Of a stretch of 64,000 nt of DNA, positions 16,736 to 25,352 are shown piece after piece. The notes below the pieces were generated by a model. The model was not told where the DNA came from. It did not search any database and saw only the letters and a list, made by a program, of their open reading frames with translations. The first letter of the stretch is position 1, and each line of letters begins with the position of its first letter. The stretch spans positions 2,728,001 through 2,792,000 of the forward strand of contig NZ_CP042856.1 of NCBI RefSeq assembly GCF_008001035.1. Reading direction: 5' to 3'. The position numbers and the translations under genes are program-made. This stretch comes from Salinibacterium sp. dk2585. GTDB lineage: Bacteria; Actinomycetota; Actinomycetes; Actinomycetales; Microbacteriaceae.

Positions 16736-17080
16736 TCAGCGTTCGGCTGTGCGCACGCTCTTAATGAGGATGCCCGCCGCGATGAAGAGTGCGCCCGCGA
16801 GCGGTTGCGCCGCCGTCCACCAGGTGCCGGAGAAGTCGAAGGGCCACACGGGGTTCCACAGCACGGCGACGACCGCGAAGACGGCCGTCCACCACCACTG
16901 CCCCGCCTGCCACGCGAACCACGCCACGACGAGCGCGAGGATCGCCACGATGAAGCGGATGATGAAGGCACCCGTGCCCTCAAGGAACAGCGGCGACACG
17001 AGCAGCGTGACGGCCGCGAGGAGCCCGGGGGCGAGCGCATTGCGCTGGAAGTTTGGCTGGGTCTGCGATGAAGCGGGCAT
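16736..17080 (-). CDS. Small membrane protein (DUF6804-like)
   Basis: 114 residues with about four hydrophobic helices and a tryptophan-rich centre (WFAWQAGQWWWTAVFAVVAVLWNPVWPF). This composition matches a family of small uncharacterised actinobacterial membrane proteins. Its stop is one base from the convergent lipoprotein stop (16734). The start is ATG at 17080; an in-frame extension upstream has no support. No function can be given. Confidence 0.65.
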   Translation of the reverse strand: MPASSQTQPNFQRNALAPGLLAAVTLLVSPLFLEGTGAFIIRFIVAILALVVAWFAWQAGQWWWTAVFAVVAVLWNPVWPFDFSGTWWTAAQPLAGALFIAAGILIKSVRTAER

Positions 17081-17229
17081 GGGACAAGTCTCGCCTACCA
17101 GCGGTGGTGCACGTGCTCCGCGAAGCCCACGATGCATCCGCGCTGCCTTCTCTCATCACCGCGGCCGAATGTCCAGGCGCAGTGACGAAAAAGGCAGCGC
17201 TGATACGCCGGAGCGGGCGGCGGACGCGA

Positions 17230-17262
17230 AAACCCCCGGTAACCAGGAGGTTCCGGGGGTTT
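17230..17262 (-). terminator. Terminator downstream of tRNA-Ser(GCT)
   Basis: Stem of AAACCCCCGG (17230-17239) with CCGGGGGTTT (17253-17262) around a 13-nt loop. Read on the minus strand it is followed by a short T-run and lies 10 nt after the tRNA 3' end. Confidence 0.8.
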
Positions 17263-17271
17263 CGATTTGCG

Positions 17272-17360
17272 CGGAGACGAGGGGATTTGAACCCCTGGTC
17301 CCCTTACGGGGACTCCACCTTAGCAGGGTGGTGCACTAGGCCGGACTATGCGACGTCTCC
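17272..17360 (-). tRNA. tRNA-Ser (anticodon GCT)
   Basis: 89-nt cloverleaf on the minus strand. The acceptor stem pairs GGAGACG with CGTCTCC, the discriminator is G, the anticodon stem-loop is CCACC-CTGCTAA-GGTGG (anticodon GCT), and there is a long variable arm (GTCCCC/GGGGAC) as expected for serine tRNA. The T arm is GGGG-TTCAAAT-CCCC. CCA is not encoded. Confidence 0.95.
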
Positions 17361-17419
17361 AGTTGCTCGACCCATCATAGCGGCATGCGGGCGAGACTCC
17401 GATTCACGCCCGGAGCGGG

Positions 17420-18697
17420 TTAGTGCCGGTTGACCTTGGCGCAGGTGTTCTGTGCTGCCGACTGGCCGAGGAGGCCCTTGATCGCTTCGGGCGCGGCGGG
17501 GGTCGCCGGATCCGTGGGGGTCGCAGGGTCAGCGGGGGTTACCGGATCCGTCGGCGTCGCAGGGTCAGCCGGCACCTCGGGCGTCCCGGGATCGGTGGGA
17601 GCCTCGGGCTCCGTCTCGACCGAACCGCGGCCCGTCTCAGACGGGATGATCGGCTCGTCGTTCTGGAGTTTCTCCATGAGCTCCTCCGCGACGGACTTGA
17701 TCGGCGCGACCTTCCCCTCATAGACGCCGCCGACGCCGGTCGTGCTCGGGTACTGCACGAAGGTGATGCGGTCGAGGCTCATGTTCCTGAACACGCTCGC
17801 CATCGACACGAGCGTCGTGACGTTCGTCATGCTGTTGGAGAGCGTCATGTTCTGCGTGGCCGCGTTCGCGAGTCGGTAGATGGTGGTGGGGTCGTCGAGC
17901 ACGCCCTCAGACGTCACCTTTCGGGCGAGGGCCGAGAGGAAGACCTGCTGCGAGCTGATGCGGCCGAGGTCGCTGCCATCGCCGACCCCGTGGCGGCTTC
18001 GGAGGAAGGCGAGCGCGTCGTGGCCGACGAGGGTCCACTCGCCCGCCGTCGGCAGGTTGATGCCCGAGAGCCGGTCGACCATGGGGCCGGTCGTGCAGAC
18101 GGTGACGCCCCCGACCGCGCTCGACATGTAGACGACACCGGTGAAGGTCGTCATGGCTGCGTACGGGATCTCGAGGCCCGTGAGCTCCTCGACCGTACGC
18201 ACGACGCAGTTGAGGCCGCCGTGCGAGAGCGCGACGTTGATCGGCTGAGCCGACATCGAAGGGAGGCGGCCTTCGCCGTCCTCACGCTGGCACGCGGGAA
18301 TCGGCACGACGAGGTCGCGCGGGAAGCTGACCGCGGTCGCGTTGCTGTGGTCCTCCGACACGTGCACGAGGATGTTGACGTCATTGAGGCGACCCTGGCG
18401 GTCGCGACATCCGCCCTCTGCCTCGCACTCGTCACTGCCGACGATGAGCACGTTGAACCCACCCTCGGCCGCACCGATCGCGGGCGGCGGGGCCTCATCC
18501 TCGCCCTCCAGCGCGACCGAGGTGATGCTCGACTGCAGCTGCTGCACCGTCAGGCCCGCGACCGCGAGACCGCTGACGAGCACGACGACGAGGGATGCGC
18601 CCACGAGCTTGAGCAGGCCGACAAGCGTTCCGGATGCGCGCAGGCGTCCGTGACGTGCAATCACGCTCGGCGCTGCACGTGGCGTCGTTCGGGTCAC
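17420..18697 (-). CDS. LytR-CpsA-Psr (LCP) family cell-wall protein
   Basis: 425 residues. A short cytoplasmic tail and one membrane helix (LVGASLVVVLVSGLAVAGL) precede an extracellular LCP domain, which attaches wall glycopolymers to peptidoglycan. LCP landmarks: FNVLIVGSD, AVSFPRDLVVPIP (phosphate-binding Arg), HGGLNCVVRTVEELTGLEIPY, VGGVTVC, and FLRSRHGVGDGSDLGRISSQQ. The C-terminal ~50 residues are a Pro/Asp/Thr/Ala tail of repeated 'PADPATPTDP' units, probably spanning the wall. GTG at 18697 has GGAGG 9 nt upstream; the open frame continues upstream through a tRNA gene, which rules out the longer start. Confidence 0.87.
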   Translation of the reverse strand: MTRTTPRAAPSVIARHGRLRASGTLVGLLKLVGASLVVVLVSGLAVAGLTVQQLQSSITSVALEGEDEAPPPAIGAAEGGFNVLIVGSDECEAEGGCRDRQGRLNDVNILVHVSEDHSNATAVSFPRDLVVPIPACQREDGEGRLPSMSAQPINVALSHGGLNCVVRTVEELTGLEIPYAAMTTFTGVVYMSSAVGGVTVCTTGPMVDRLSGINLPTAGEWTLVGHDALAFLRSRHGVGDGSDLGRISSQQVFLSALARKVTSEGVLDDPTTIYRLANAATQNMTLSNSMTNVTTLVSMASVFRNMSLDRITFVQYPSTTGVGGVYEGKVAPIKSVAEELMEKLQNDEPIIPSETGRGSVETEPEAPTDPGTPEVPADPATPTDPVTPADPATPTDPATPAAPEAIKGLLGQSAAQNTCAKVNRH

Positions 18698-18728
18698 GCT
18701 GTCTCGCCTCCTGCAGTTCTGGCAATGG

Positions 18729-18813
18729 CGGAGGGCGTGGGATTCGAACCCACGAGGCATTGCTGCCCACTGGTTTTCAAGACCAGCTCCATCGGCCGCT
18801 CGGACAGCCCTCC
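18729..18813 (-). tRNA. tRNA-Ser (anticodon TGA)
   Basis: 85-nt cloverleaf on the minus strand. Acceptor GGAGGGC/GCCCTCC, anticodon stem-loop CTGGT-CTTGAAA-ACCAG (anticodon TGA), long class II variable arm, and T loop TTCGAAT. No CCA encoded. It ends 31 nt upstream of the LCP start, so the LCP gene may be read from the tRNA promoter. Confidence 0.95.
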
Positions 18814-18865
18814 CGGAGTCTCCCCCGACGGCCGATTCTAACGGATGCCCGGCGGAACGCTACCG

Positions 18866-18955
18866 GCGGGTTGAGTAAGCCCGCCACGGCTGTATCGAAA
18901 CCGGGGTGCGACCGCTAGGTTTCGATGCGCTAGGTGCGCTCGTTACTCAACCCGC
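18866..18955. repeat. Inverted pair of a dispersed ~37-bp repeat
   Basis: Two copies of a unit beginning GCGGGTTGAGTAA and ending ATCGAAACC face each other across a short spacer. The right copy runs into the 3' end of the HAD gene and supplies its last codons and stop (GTT GAG TAA on the minus strand). A third copy is at 36008-36044. Such units fold into hairpins and are probably non-coding repetitive elements of this lineage. Confidence 0.7.
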
Positions 18956-19839
18956 GCGAGGGCCGACGCCAGGCCGTCTTCGTCGTCACGGCCGGTCAGT
19001 TCGTTCGCCGCCGCCTTGACCTCCTCTGGCGCCTGGCCCATCGCGACGCCGCGTCCCTGCACTGCGGCCCACTCGAGCAGCTCGAGGTCATTACGCCCAT
19101 CACCGACCGCGATGATGCGGGACCGTGGCATGTCGAGCCACTCGCGGACACGCTCCATGCCGGTCGCCTTGTTGACGCCGTCGGGGGCGATGTCAAGCCA
19201 GGCGGTCCATCCGATGTTGTAGCTCACCTTGTGCAGGCCGATCTCCTCGACAATGCCCAGGAACTCCTCCTGCCCGTGCTCGAAGGAGAGCACGACGACG
19301 CGGGTGGCCTCCACGTCGAGCAGTTGCTCGAACTCGACCTGCTCGCTTGAGATGCCGAGGGACGCGTTGGGAAAGTCGCCGACATAGCGGTAGTGGCCGT
19401 GTTCATCCTCGACGGCGAAGCTCGCGCCCTCGAGTCGGTCGTGGATCGCAGTGAGCACGCCGGTGGGGTTGAAGGTCTCGACGTGGGCGCGCGTGTAACC
19501 GAGCGGGGCATTCGGGTCTCGGCGCATCGTGACGGCACCGTTCGAGCACACGAGGTACTCGGGCGCGATCTGCAGCTGCTCCACGACGGGGAGCGTCATC
19601 GACACCGCCCGACCGGTCGCGATCATGACCTCGTGCCCGGCATCGCGCAGGCGTGCCACCTCGGATGCGACGGCGGGAGTGATCGTGCCATCGGCGAGCA
19701 TGATCGTGCCATCGACATCGAGGGCGACGAGCCACGGGGCATCCGTCGTCGGGGTCAGCGTCCGCGCGGTGGCGGTCGCGGGCGCGTCGGGCGCGGGAAT
19801 CGAGTCGGGAACGTCCTGCTGCTTCACGGGGTCGGTCAC
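18943..19839 (-). CDS. HAD-superfamily Cof-type phosphatase
   Basis: 298-residue cytoplasmic phosphohydrolase. Motif I is LVALDVDGT (nucleophile Asp41, acid/base Asp43), motif [11 protein letters not shown], and motifs III/IV are the lysine in [10 protein letters not shown] and [14 protein letters not shown], with a C2B cap between. Cof-type enzymes remove phosphate from small sugar or cofactor phosphates; the specific substrate cannot be told. The N-terminus carries an extra ~33-residue Ala/Thr/Pro-rich stretch. GTG at 19839 overlaps the serS stop by 4 nt, so the two are co-translated. Its C-terminus is supplied by the repeat at 18866-18955. Confidence 0.85.
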   Translation of the reverse strand: MTDPVKQQDVPDSIPAPDAPATATARTLTPTTDAPWLVALDVDGTIMLADGTITPAVASEVARLRDAGHEVMIATGRAVSMTLPVVEQLQIAPEYLVCSNGAVTMRRDPNAPLGYTRAHVETFNPTGVLTAIHDRLEGASFAVEDEHGHYRYVGDFPNASLGISSEQVEFEQLLDVEATRVVVLSFEHGQEEFLGIVEEIGLHKVSYNIGWTAWLDIAPDGVNKATGMERVREWLDMPRSRIIAVGDGRNDLELLEWAAVQGRGVAMGQAPEEVKAAANELTGRDDEDGLASALARVE

Positions 19840-21104
19840 TGCTTGATCGGCTCCATCGTTTCGAGGCCACCCAGGTAGGGGCGCAGCGCCTCAGGCACGC
19901 GCACCGACCCGTCGGCCTGCTGGTGGGTCTCAAGGATCGCGACAAGCCAGCGGGTTGTGGCGAGGGTTCCGTTGAGGGTGGCGACCGGCGCCGTCTTGCC
20001 CGACTCGCCGCGGGAGCGGATGTCGAGGCGACGCGCCTGATACGTCGTGCAGTTCGAGGTGCTCGTGAGCTCACGATAGGTGCCCTGCGTCGGCACCCAC
20101 GCCTCGATGTCGAACTTGCGTGCCGCGCTTGAGCCGAGGTCGCCGGCCGCGACGTCGATCACGCGGTAGCTGAGCTCGCACGCCTGCAGCATCTGCTCCT
20201 GGAAGCCAACGAGCCTCTCGTGCTCAGCTTCCGCATCTTCGGGCAGCGCGTAGCTGAACATCTCCAGCTTGTTGAACTGGTGCACGCGCAGGATGCCGCG
20301 GTTGTCCTTGCCCGCAGACCCGGCCTCGCGGCGGTAGCAGGTAGACCAGCCCGCGTAGCGCATGGGCCCGCCCGAGAGGTCGATGATCTCGTCGGCGTGG
20401 TAGCCGGCGAGCGCCACCTCGCTCGTGCCCGTCAGGTAGAGGTCGTCGGCGGGGAGGTAGTAGATCTCGTCGGAGTGCTCACCGAGGAAGCCCGTGCCTG
20501 CCATGACCTCGGGCCGCACGAGCGTCGGCGTGATGAGCGGCACGAAGCTCTCCGCGATGGCCTTGTCGAGGGCCATGTTCATGAGCGCGAGCTCGAGCCG
20601 GGCACCGATGCCGCGCAGGAAGTAGAAGCGGCTGCCCGAGACCTTGACGCCGCGCGGGATGTCGATCGCGCCGAGCAGTTCGCCCAGCTCCGCGTGGTCG
20701 CGGGGCTCGAAGTCGAATCTCGCCTTCTCCCCCACCTCCCGCAGGGTGACGAAATCCTCCTCGCCGCCCGAGGGCACACCATCGATGATGGGGTTCTGGA
20801 TGGCGCCCGCCAACCTTGTGAACTCGGCCTCGGCATCCGCCGTTACCGCCGCGAGCTCCTTGACTCGGGCCGCCATCTGCTGCGCCTTGGCAAGCAACTG
20901 CTGCTTTTCGTCGCCCTTCGCCTGCGCGACCTGCTTGCCGAAGGCCTTCTGCTCGGCACGCAGCGACTCCGACTCGGAGATGGCGCTGCGGCGACGCTGG
21001 TCGGCGGCGAGCGCCTCATCGACCAGCTCGACGGATGCGCCGCGCGCTCGCTGGGAAACTCGGATGGCGTCGGGGTTCTCACGAAGCAGCTGCGGGTCAA
21101 TCAC
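19836..21104 (-). CDS. serS: Seryl-tRNA synthetase
   Basis: 422 residues, normal length. An N-terminal coiled-coil arm (residues ~30-105) that grips the tRNA-Ser variable arm is followed by the class II catalytic core: motif 2 [26 protein letters not shown] and motif 3 [15 protein letters not shown]. It charges serine onto tRNA, including the two tRNA-Ser genes 1-3 kb away. The start is GTG at 21104. A TAGACT -10 hexamer lies exactly 6 nt upstream with no room for a leader, so the mRNA is probably leaderless. Confidence 0.96.
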   Translation of the reverse strand: MIDPQLLRENPDAIRVSQRARGASVELVDEALAADQRRRSAISESESLRAEQKAFGKQVAQAKGDEKQQLLAKAQQMAARVKELAAVTADAEAEFTRLAGAIQNPIIDGVPSGGEEDFVTLREVGEKARFDFEPRDHAELGELLGAIDIPRGVKVSGSRFYFLRGIGARLELALMNMALDKAIAESFVPLITPTLVRPEVMAGTGFLGEHSDEIYYLPADDLYLTGTSEVALAGYHADEIIDLSGGPMRYAGWSTCYRREAGSAGKDNRGILRVHQFNKLEMFSYALPEDAEAEHERLVGFQEQMLQACELSYRVIDVAAGDLGSSAARKFDIEAWVPTQGTYRELTSTSNCTTYQARRLDIRSRGESGKTAPVATLNGTLATTRWLVAILETHQQADGSVRVPEALRPYLGGLETMEPIKQ

Positions 21105-21147
21105 CCTCCCAGTCTATTCGGGCGTGTCATGACGTAGCTTGGGAGTC

Positions 21148-22122
21148 GTGGCAACCTCAACTCGACGCGCGGCCGTCGTCTACAACCCCATCAAGGTCGA
21201 CATCGAGGCACTCCGCGAGGTAGTGGCGATGGTCGAGCAGCAGGCGAATTGGGAGGAGACCCTCTGGTTCGAGACGACGGTCGATGACCCGGGCATCGGG
21301 CAGACCAGGGAGGCCGTCGCCCAGGGCGCGAGCGTCGTCATGGCGGCCGGCGGTGACGGCACCGTGCGCTGCGTAGCCGAGGGACTCCACGGCACGGATG
21401 CCCGGCTCGCCCTCCTCCCCTCCGGCACGGGCAACCTTCTCGCCCGCAACCTCGACCTCACCCTCGACAACCTCGAGCACTCGGTCGGCGCGGCATTCTT
21501 CGGCAAGGACCGTCCCATCGACCTTGGCCTCGTCGAGGCAGAACGTGAGGACGGCACGCGCGACAAGTTCGTCTTCGTCGTCATGGCGGGCGTCGGTCTC
21601 GACGCGCAGATGATCGCCAACACCAACCCCGAGCTGAAGAAGAAGGTGGGCTGGCTCGCCTACGTCGACGCCATCATCCGCTCACTTCGCGGCAACACCC
21701 GACTGCGCATGCGCTTCAGCGTCGACGACTCCCCCGCCCGTGCGATGTCGGCGCACACGGTACTCATCGGCAACTGCGGATCGTTGCCCGGCAACATCCT
21801 GCTGCTGCCGGAGGCCGCGATCGACGACGGCATCTTCGACGTCGTCGCGCTCCGGCCCAAGGGGCTCTTCGGCTGGGTCCAGGTGTGGATCACGATCGTG
21901 TGGGAGAACGGCGTGCTTCGCCGAACGCAGGTCGGCCGCAAGCTCCTCAGCTACACCAGGGAGGTGCGCACCATGCGGTACATGAAGGGCTCGACCTTCG
22001 TCGCGCGCCTCAGCCGCCCCGAGGAGTTCGAGCTCGACGGTGACGAGTTCGGCAAGGCCGTCGCCCTCCGTGCCAAGGTCGACCCCGGAGGCCTCACGGT
22101 GCGGGTGCCCGCCGACGCGTGA
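21148..22122 (+). CDS. Diacylglycerol kinase-family lipid kinase
   Basis: 324-residue DagK/sphingosine-kinase-like enzyme phosphorylating a lipid alcohol at the membrane. The N-terminal NAD-kinase-like domain has VVMAAGGDGTVRCVAEGL and LPSGTGNLLARNLDL; the C-terminal beta domain contains GNCGSLPGNILLLPEAAIDDGIFDVV. GTG at 21148 is preceded by TAGCTT ending 7 nt upstream, so it too is probably leaderless, back to back with serS. Whether the substrate is diacylglycerol or another lipid is not visible. Confidence 0.85.
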   Translation: MATSTRRAAVVYNPIKVDIEALREVVAMVEQQANWEETLWFETTVDDPGIGQTREAVAQGASVVMAAGGDGTVRCVAEGLHGTDARLALLPSGTGNLLARNLDLTLDNLEHSVGAAFFGKDRPIDLGLVEAEREDGTRDKFVFVVMAGVGLDAQMIANTNPELKKKVGWLAYVDAIIRSLRGNTRLRMRFSVDDSPARAMSAHTVLIGNCGSLPGNILLLPEAAIDDGIFDVVALRPKGLFGWVQVWITIVWENGVLRRTQVGRKLLSYTREVRTMRYMKGSTFVARLSRPEEFELDGDEFGKAVALRAKVDPGGLTVRVPADA

Positions 22123-22128
22123 CCTTAC

Positions 22129-22161
22129 TAATTCAGGAAGGCGCTCTTCCTTGCTGAATTA
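22129..22161. terminator. Hairpin of the TCCTGAATT palindrome family between convergent genes
   Basis: TAATTCAGGAAGG (22129-22141) pairs with CCTTGCTGAATTA (22149-22161) with one mismatch, between the ends of the lipid kinase and malic enzyme genes. A further half unit (GGCTCCTGAGTTGTGAAAG) follows at about 22169. Related hairpins occur at 23574-23647 and 28004-28067. Confidence 0.65.
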
Positions 22162-22213
22162 GGGAAGCCGGCTCCTGAGTTGTGAAAGCGTGCTCCCGCA
22201 AGGAGGTCGACGT

Positions 22214-23395
22214 TCAGGCCTCCGGCACTGCCGCCTTCTGCACAGCGGATGCCACAGCATCCGCCACCCGCGGGTCGAGCGGCGACGGCACGATGTAGGC
22301 GGCCGCGAGATCCTCGCCCACGAGATCGGCGATCGCGTTCGCCGCGGCGAGCTTCATGGCGGGCGTGATGCGGCGAGCGCGCGCGTCGAGGGCACCGCGG
22401 AAGATGCCGGGGAACGCGAGCACGTTGTTGATCTGGTTGGGGAAGTCGCTGCGACCCGTCGCCACGACCGAGGCGTAGCGGGACGCGACATCCGGAAGCA
22501 CCTCGGGGTCGGGGTTCGAGAGGGCGAAGACGATGGCACCCTCGTTCATGCCCTCGAGGTGAGTCTCGTCGACCTTCGCGGAGGAGACACCCACGAAGGC
22601 GTCGGCCCCCTCGAGCGCTTCGCGTGTGCCGCCCTCGAGTTGGTTCCGGTTGGTGATGGATGCGTAGTGGGACTTGATGCCGCCGAGGTCGGCGCGCGAC
22701 TTCGAGATGATGCCCTTCGAGTCGAGCAGCACGACGTCGCCCACGCCCGCCGTCAGGAGTGCCTCCCCGATCGCGATACCAGCGGCACCCGCGCCGCTGA
22801 CAACGACCCGCATGGCGGAGAAATCCTTGCCGACGACACGCGCCGCGTTCGTGAGGGCCGCGAGCACGACGACCGCCGTGCCGTGCTGGTCGTCGTGCAT
22901 GACGGGGCAGTCGAGCGCCTCGATCAGCTTCTCCTCGAGCTCGAAGCAGCGGGGTGCCGACACATCCTCCAGGTTGACGGCGCCGAAGCTGGGGCGCAGC
23001 CGCACGAGCGTCTCGACGATCTCGTCGACGTCAGTCGTGTTGAGCACGAGCGGGATCGAGTCGAGGCCGCCGAACTCGCGAAACAGCGCGCTCTTGCCCT
23101 CCATGACGGGGAGGGATGCCGCGGCGCCGATGTCACCCAGGCCGAGCACGGCCGTGCCATCCGAGACCACGACGACCAGCCGCGACGCCCAGGTGTGGGT
23201 CGCGTGCATGCCGGGGTCGTTCGCGATCGCGCGGGAGACCTTCGCGACGCCGGGCGTGTACGCGATCGACAGCTCGCGCTTGCTCGTGAGGGGCATCCTC
23301 GAGACGACGGAGAGCTTGCCTCCCTCGTGGGCGGCGAAGATCTCGGCGTCGGTGATGTCGGTCGTGCTGGTGTTGATGACGGCGTCAATGGTCAT
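22214..23395 (-). CDS. NAD(P)-dependent malic enzyme
   Basis: 393 residues, the short bacterial type without a phosphotransacetylase tail. It decarboxylates malate to pyruvate with reduction of NAD(P). Catalytic segments: LSIAYTPGVAKVS (Tyr), LPVMEGKSALF (Lys), NLEDVSAPRCFELE (metal-binding acids), HDDQHGTAVV, and the dinucleotide fold VVVSGAGAAGIAIGE followed by ALSNPDPEV. The ATG at 23395 has GAGGAG 6-8 nt upstream and is preferred over the in-frame ATG at 23416. Confidence 0.93.
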   Translation of the reverse strand: MTIDAVINTSTTDITDAEIFAAHEGGKLSVVSRMPLTSKRELSIAYTPGVAKVSRAIANDPGMHATHTWASRLVVVVSDGTAVLGLGDIGAAASLPVMEGKSALFREFGGLDSIPLVLNTTDVDEIVETLVRLRPSFGAVNLEDVSAPRCFELEEKLIEALDCPVMHDDQHGTAVVVLAALTNAARVVGKDFSAMRVVVSGAGAAGIAIGEALLTAGVGDVVLLDSKGIISKSRADLGGIKSHYASITNRNQLEGGTREALEGADAFVGVSSAKVDETHLEGMNEGAIVFALSNPDPEVLPDVASRYASVVATGRSDFPNQINNVLAFPGIFRGALDARARRITPAMKLAAANAIADLVGEDLAAAYIVPSPLDPRVADAVASAVQKAAVPEA

Positions 23396-23573
23396 GGAAG
23401 TCTCCTCAGAAGACATGGAGCGAGAGGGGCGTGTGATGGCGGCGACAGTGAGCGCGATGTGCCAGAGAATCGAAGCCCTCCGGTCGGGCCTGTGGGCCTC
23501 GCCGGAGCTCCGTGCCCGCGGTCCTCAGTGAAGTGCCGTGGGGCGTTCCAGGTATTGCACTCTACCCGATCCC

Positions 23574-23647
23574 CCGCTTTCACAATTCAGGAAGTCGGGT
23601 GTGCAACTCCTGAATTGGGAGAGGCCACTCCTGAGTTGGGAAAGCGG
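23574..23647. terminator. Composite palindrome downstream of rlmC (TCCTGAATT family)
   Basis: Outer arms CCGCTTTCACAATTCAGGA and TCCTGAGTTGGGAAAGCGG pair with two mismatches, and an inner TCCTGAATTG offers an alternative pairing with the left arm. It starts 2 nt after the rlmC stop. Probably a transcription terminator and a member of the same repeat family as 22129-22161 and 28004-28067. Confidence 0.65.
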
Positions 23648-23649
23648 CG

Positions 23650-24798
23650 TCAGCGCTCGAGGCGCACGATGACCTCGTAGTGGCCCGTGTGCGGGAACAT
23701 GTCGAGCACCCGCGCCTGGCGCGCCGTGAACGACGGCATCTGCGTGAGGTCGCGCGCGAGCGATTCTGCGTTGCAGCTGGAGTAGATGACCGTCCGCACC
23801 CGCGACGACTCCAGCATCTGCGCCAGGTCAGGGCCGATGCCGCGACGGGGCGGGTTGACGATCACGAGCTCGGGGGCGTCGGCACTGTCGTCGAGCGCGA
23901 AGGCCGCGGCATCCATCGCCCTGAACCGGGCGTCGATTCCGGATGCCTCCGCGCTCGCCTGCGCCGCGACGACCGCCTCCTCGCTCACCTCGACCCCCAC
24001 GACGGTGCGGCCCGGCGCCGCGCAGTGGAGGGCGAAGCCGCCCACCCCGCAGTACAGGTCCCACACGCTCGCGGGAGCTGCGGCATCCACCCACTCGGCC
24101 GCCTGCGCGTACAGGGCGCGCGCGACCTCGGTGTTCGTCTGGAAGAAGCTCCGTGTGCGCAACTGCAGCTCGACGACCCCGAGCCGCATGGGGAGGAAAT
24201 CGCGCTCCGTGAGCACGATCTCCTCCTCGCCCTCCAGCACGGCCTTGTGCTCCGGGTGGATGTTGACGGATGCCACGGCGAGCCGCGGGATCGCCTCCTG
24301 TAACCAGTCTAGGTGGTTACGCACGACCTCCACCGCGCTCTCGTGGGCGACGACGATGCGGAGCATGAGCTCGGCATCCGGCGACACCGTCACGATGAAG
24401 TACTTGAGCATGCCGCGGCGACCCGGCACGTCGTAGGGGTCCAGCCCGGAGCGAGTCACGAACTCGGCGAGCGCGGGAAAGCTCGACGCGAGCTCCTCGG
24501 GGTAGAGCGGGCAGTCCCGCAGGTCGACACCGGCACCGCGGCGGTCCAGGATGCCGAGGGTCGGCTCGGCGACGGAGCCGCCGACGACGAGTTTCGCCTT
24601 ATTGCGGAACCCCGCTTGGGCGCTCTGCACGGGCGGCAGCCACTGGATCGCCGGGTCGAGCAGTGCACGCACCCGCTGCTGCTTGGCCGCGAGCTGCACG
24701 GCGTAGGGCTGGTCGAGCAGGGAGCAGGAGCGGCAGCGGTTCGCGTCGAAGTGGTGGCAGTCGATCGCGACCGAGCGGGTCACCGTCGTCGCCGTCAT
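23650..24798 (-). CDS. rlmC: 23S rRNA (uracil-747-C5)-methyltransferase
   Basis: 382-residue SAM-dependent RNA methyltransferase of the TrmA/RlmD family. N-terminal cysteines for a 4Fe-4S cluster (CHHFDANRCRSC, plus DCPLY near residue 98), no TRAM domain, SAM motif VWDLYCGVGGFALH, target-binding NPPRRGIG and catalytic VIYSSCNAESLARDL. The absence of TRAM and the 380-residue length fit RlmC rather than RlmD. The ATG at 24798 overlaps the upstream stop by one base. Confidence 0.9.
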   Translation of the reverse strand: MTATTVTRSVAIDCHHFDANRCRSCSLLDQPYAVQLAAKQQRVRALLDPAIQWLPPVQSAQAGFRNKAKLVVGGSVAEPTLGILDRRGAGVDLRDCPLYPEELASSFPALAEFVTRSGLDPYDVPGRRGMLKYFIVTVSPDAELMLRIVVAHESAVEVVRNHLDWLQEAIPRLAVASVNIHPEHKAVLEGEEEIVLTERDFLPMRLGVVELQLRTRSFFQTNTEVARALYAQAAEWVDAAAPASVWDLYCGVGGFALHCAAPGRTVVGVEVSEEAVVAAQASAEASGIDARFRAMDAAAFALDDSADAPELVIVNPPRRGIGPDLAQMLESSRVRTVIYSSCNAESLARDLTQMPSFTARQARVLDMFPHTGHYEVIVRLER

Positions 24799-25307
24799 CA
24801 GGAGTCGGGATGCCGCTGCGCTGCGATCGCGCGCCGACGCCACGCGGCGGCGTGCCAGAACAGGAGGCCGAGGATGCCGAGCAGCCCGATGCCGATGACC
24901 GGCCCGGCGAGCTGGTTGATGACCGCGATGAGCATCATCTCGATCGGCCGCCCGTTGCCATTCCAGATCGGCGACATGTCGGAGTAGGTCCACGTGATTG
25001 CCCGCACACCGCCTACTGTCAAGGCCAGCGACAGCACCCACAGCACGACGATGAAGGGGTTGACGCGCGGCTCGCGCTCCTCGATGGCGCCCTCGGTTCG
25101 CGCCGTCGGGGCGGCCGCATCCGGGGCCGCAGTCACCTCCGAGGGATTCGCCGCGGCGACAGGCTGGCGTGCTGCGACCTCGTGGGAAGCGGCGCCCACC
25201 GACCCGGCCCCGTCACGACGTGCCTCGGCCCGCGTCTCGCCACCACCCGCATAGCCGCGCTGGAACACCGCGGGAAACCTCGGGTCCACGCCTGGTTGCT
25301 CACTCAT
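24798..25307 (-). CDS. Putative membrane protein of unknown function
   Basis: 169 residues: ~80 residues of Ala/Pro/Glu-rich cytoplasmic sequence, then two membrane helices (FIVVLWVLSLALTVGGVRAI and AGPVIGIGLLGILGLLFWHA) and a short basic tail. No known domain. The ATG at 25307 follows GGGGGAGG at good spacing; translationally coupled to rlmC downstream. Confidence 0.7.
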   Translation of the reverse strand: MSEQPGVDPRFPAVFQRGYAGGGETRAEARRDGAGSVGAASHEVAARQPVAAANPSEVTAAPDAAAPTARTEGAIEEREPRVNPFIVVLWVLSLALTVGGVRAITWTYSDMSPIWNGNGRPIEMMLIAVINQLAGPVIGIGLLGILGLLFWHAAAWRRRAIAAQRHPDS

Positions 25308-25352
25308 GAGTGCCTCCCCCTCGTTGTCGTGCGCCGCGGCATCCGCTCGGCC

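Noticed and set aside
17490-17590. Non-coding tandem repeat
   Set aside because: It is in frame and encodes the Pro/Asp/Thr-rich wall-spanning tail of the LCP protein.
18698-18760. N-terminal extension of the LCP protein
   Set aside because: It would be translated through tRNA-Ser(TGA); the GTG at 18697 has a good ribosome-binding site.
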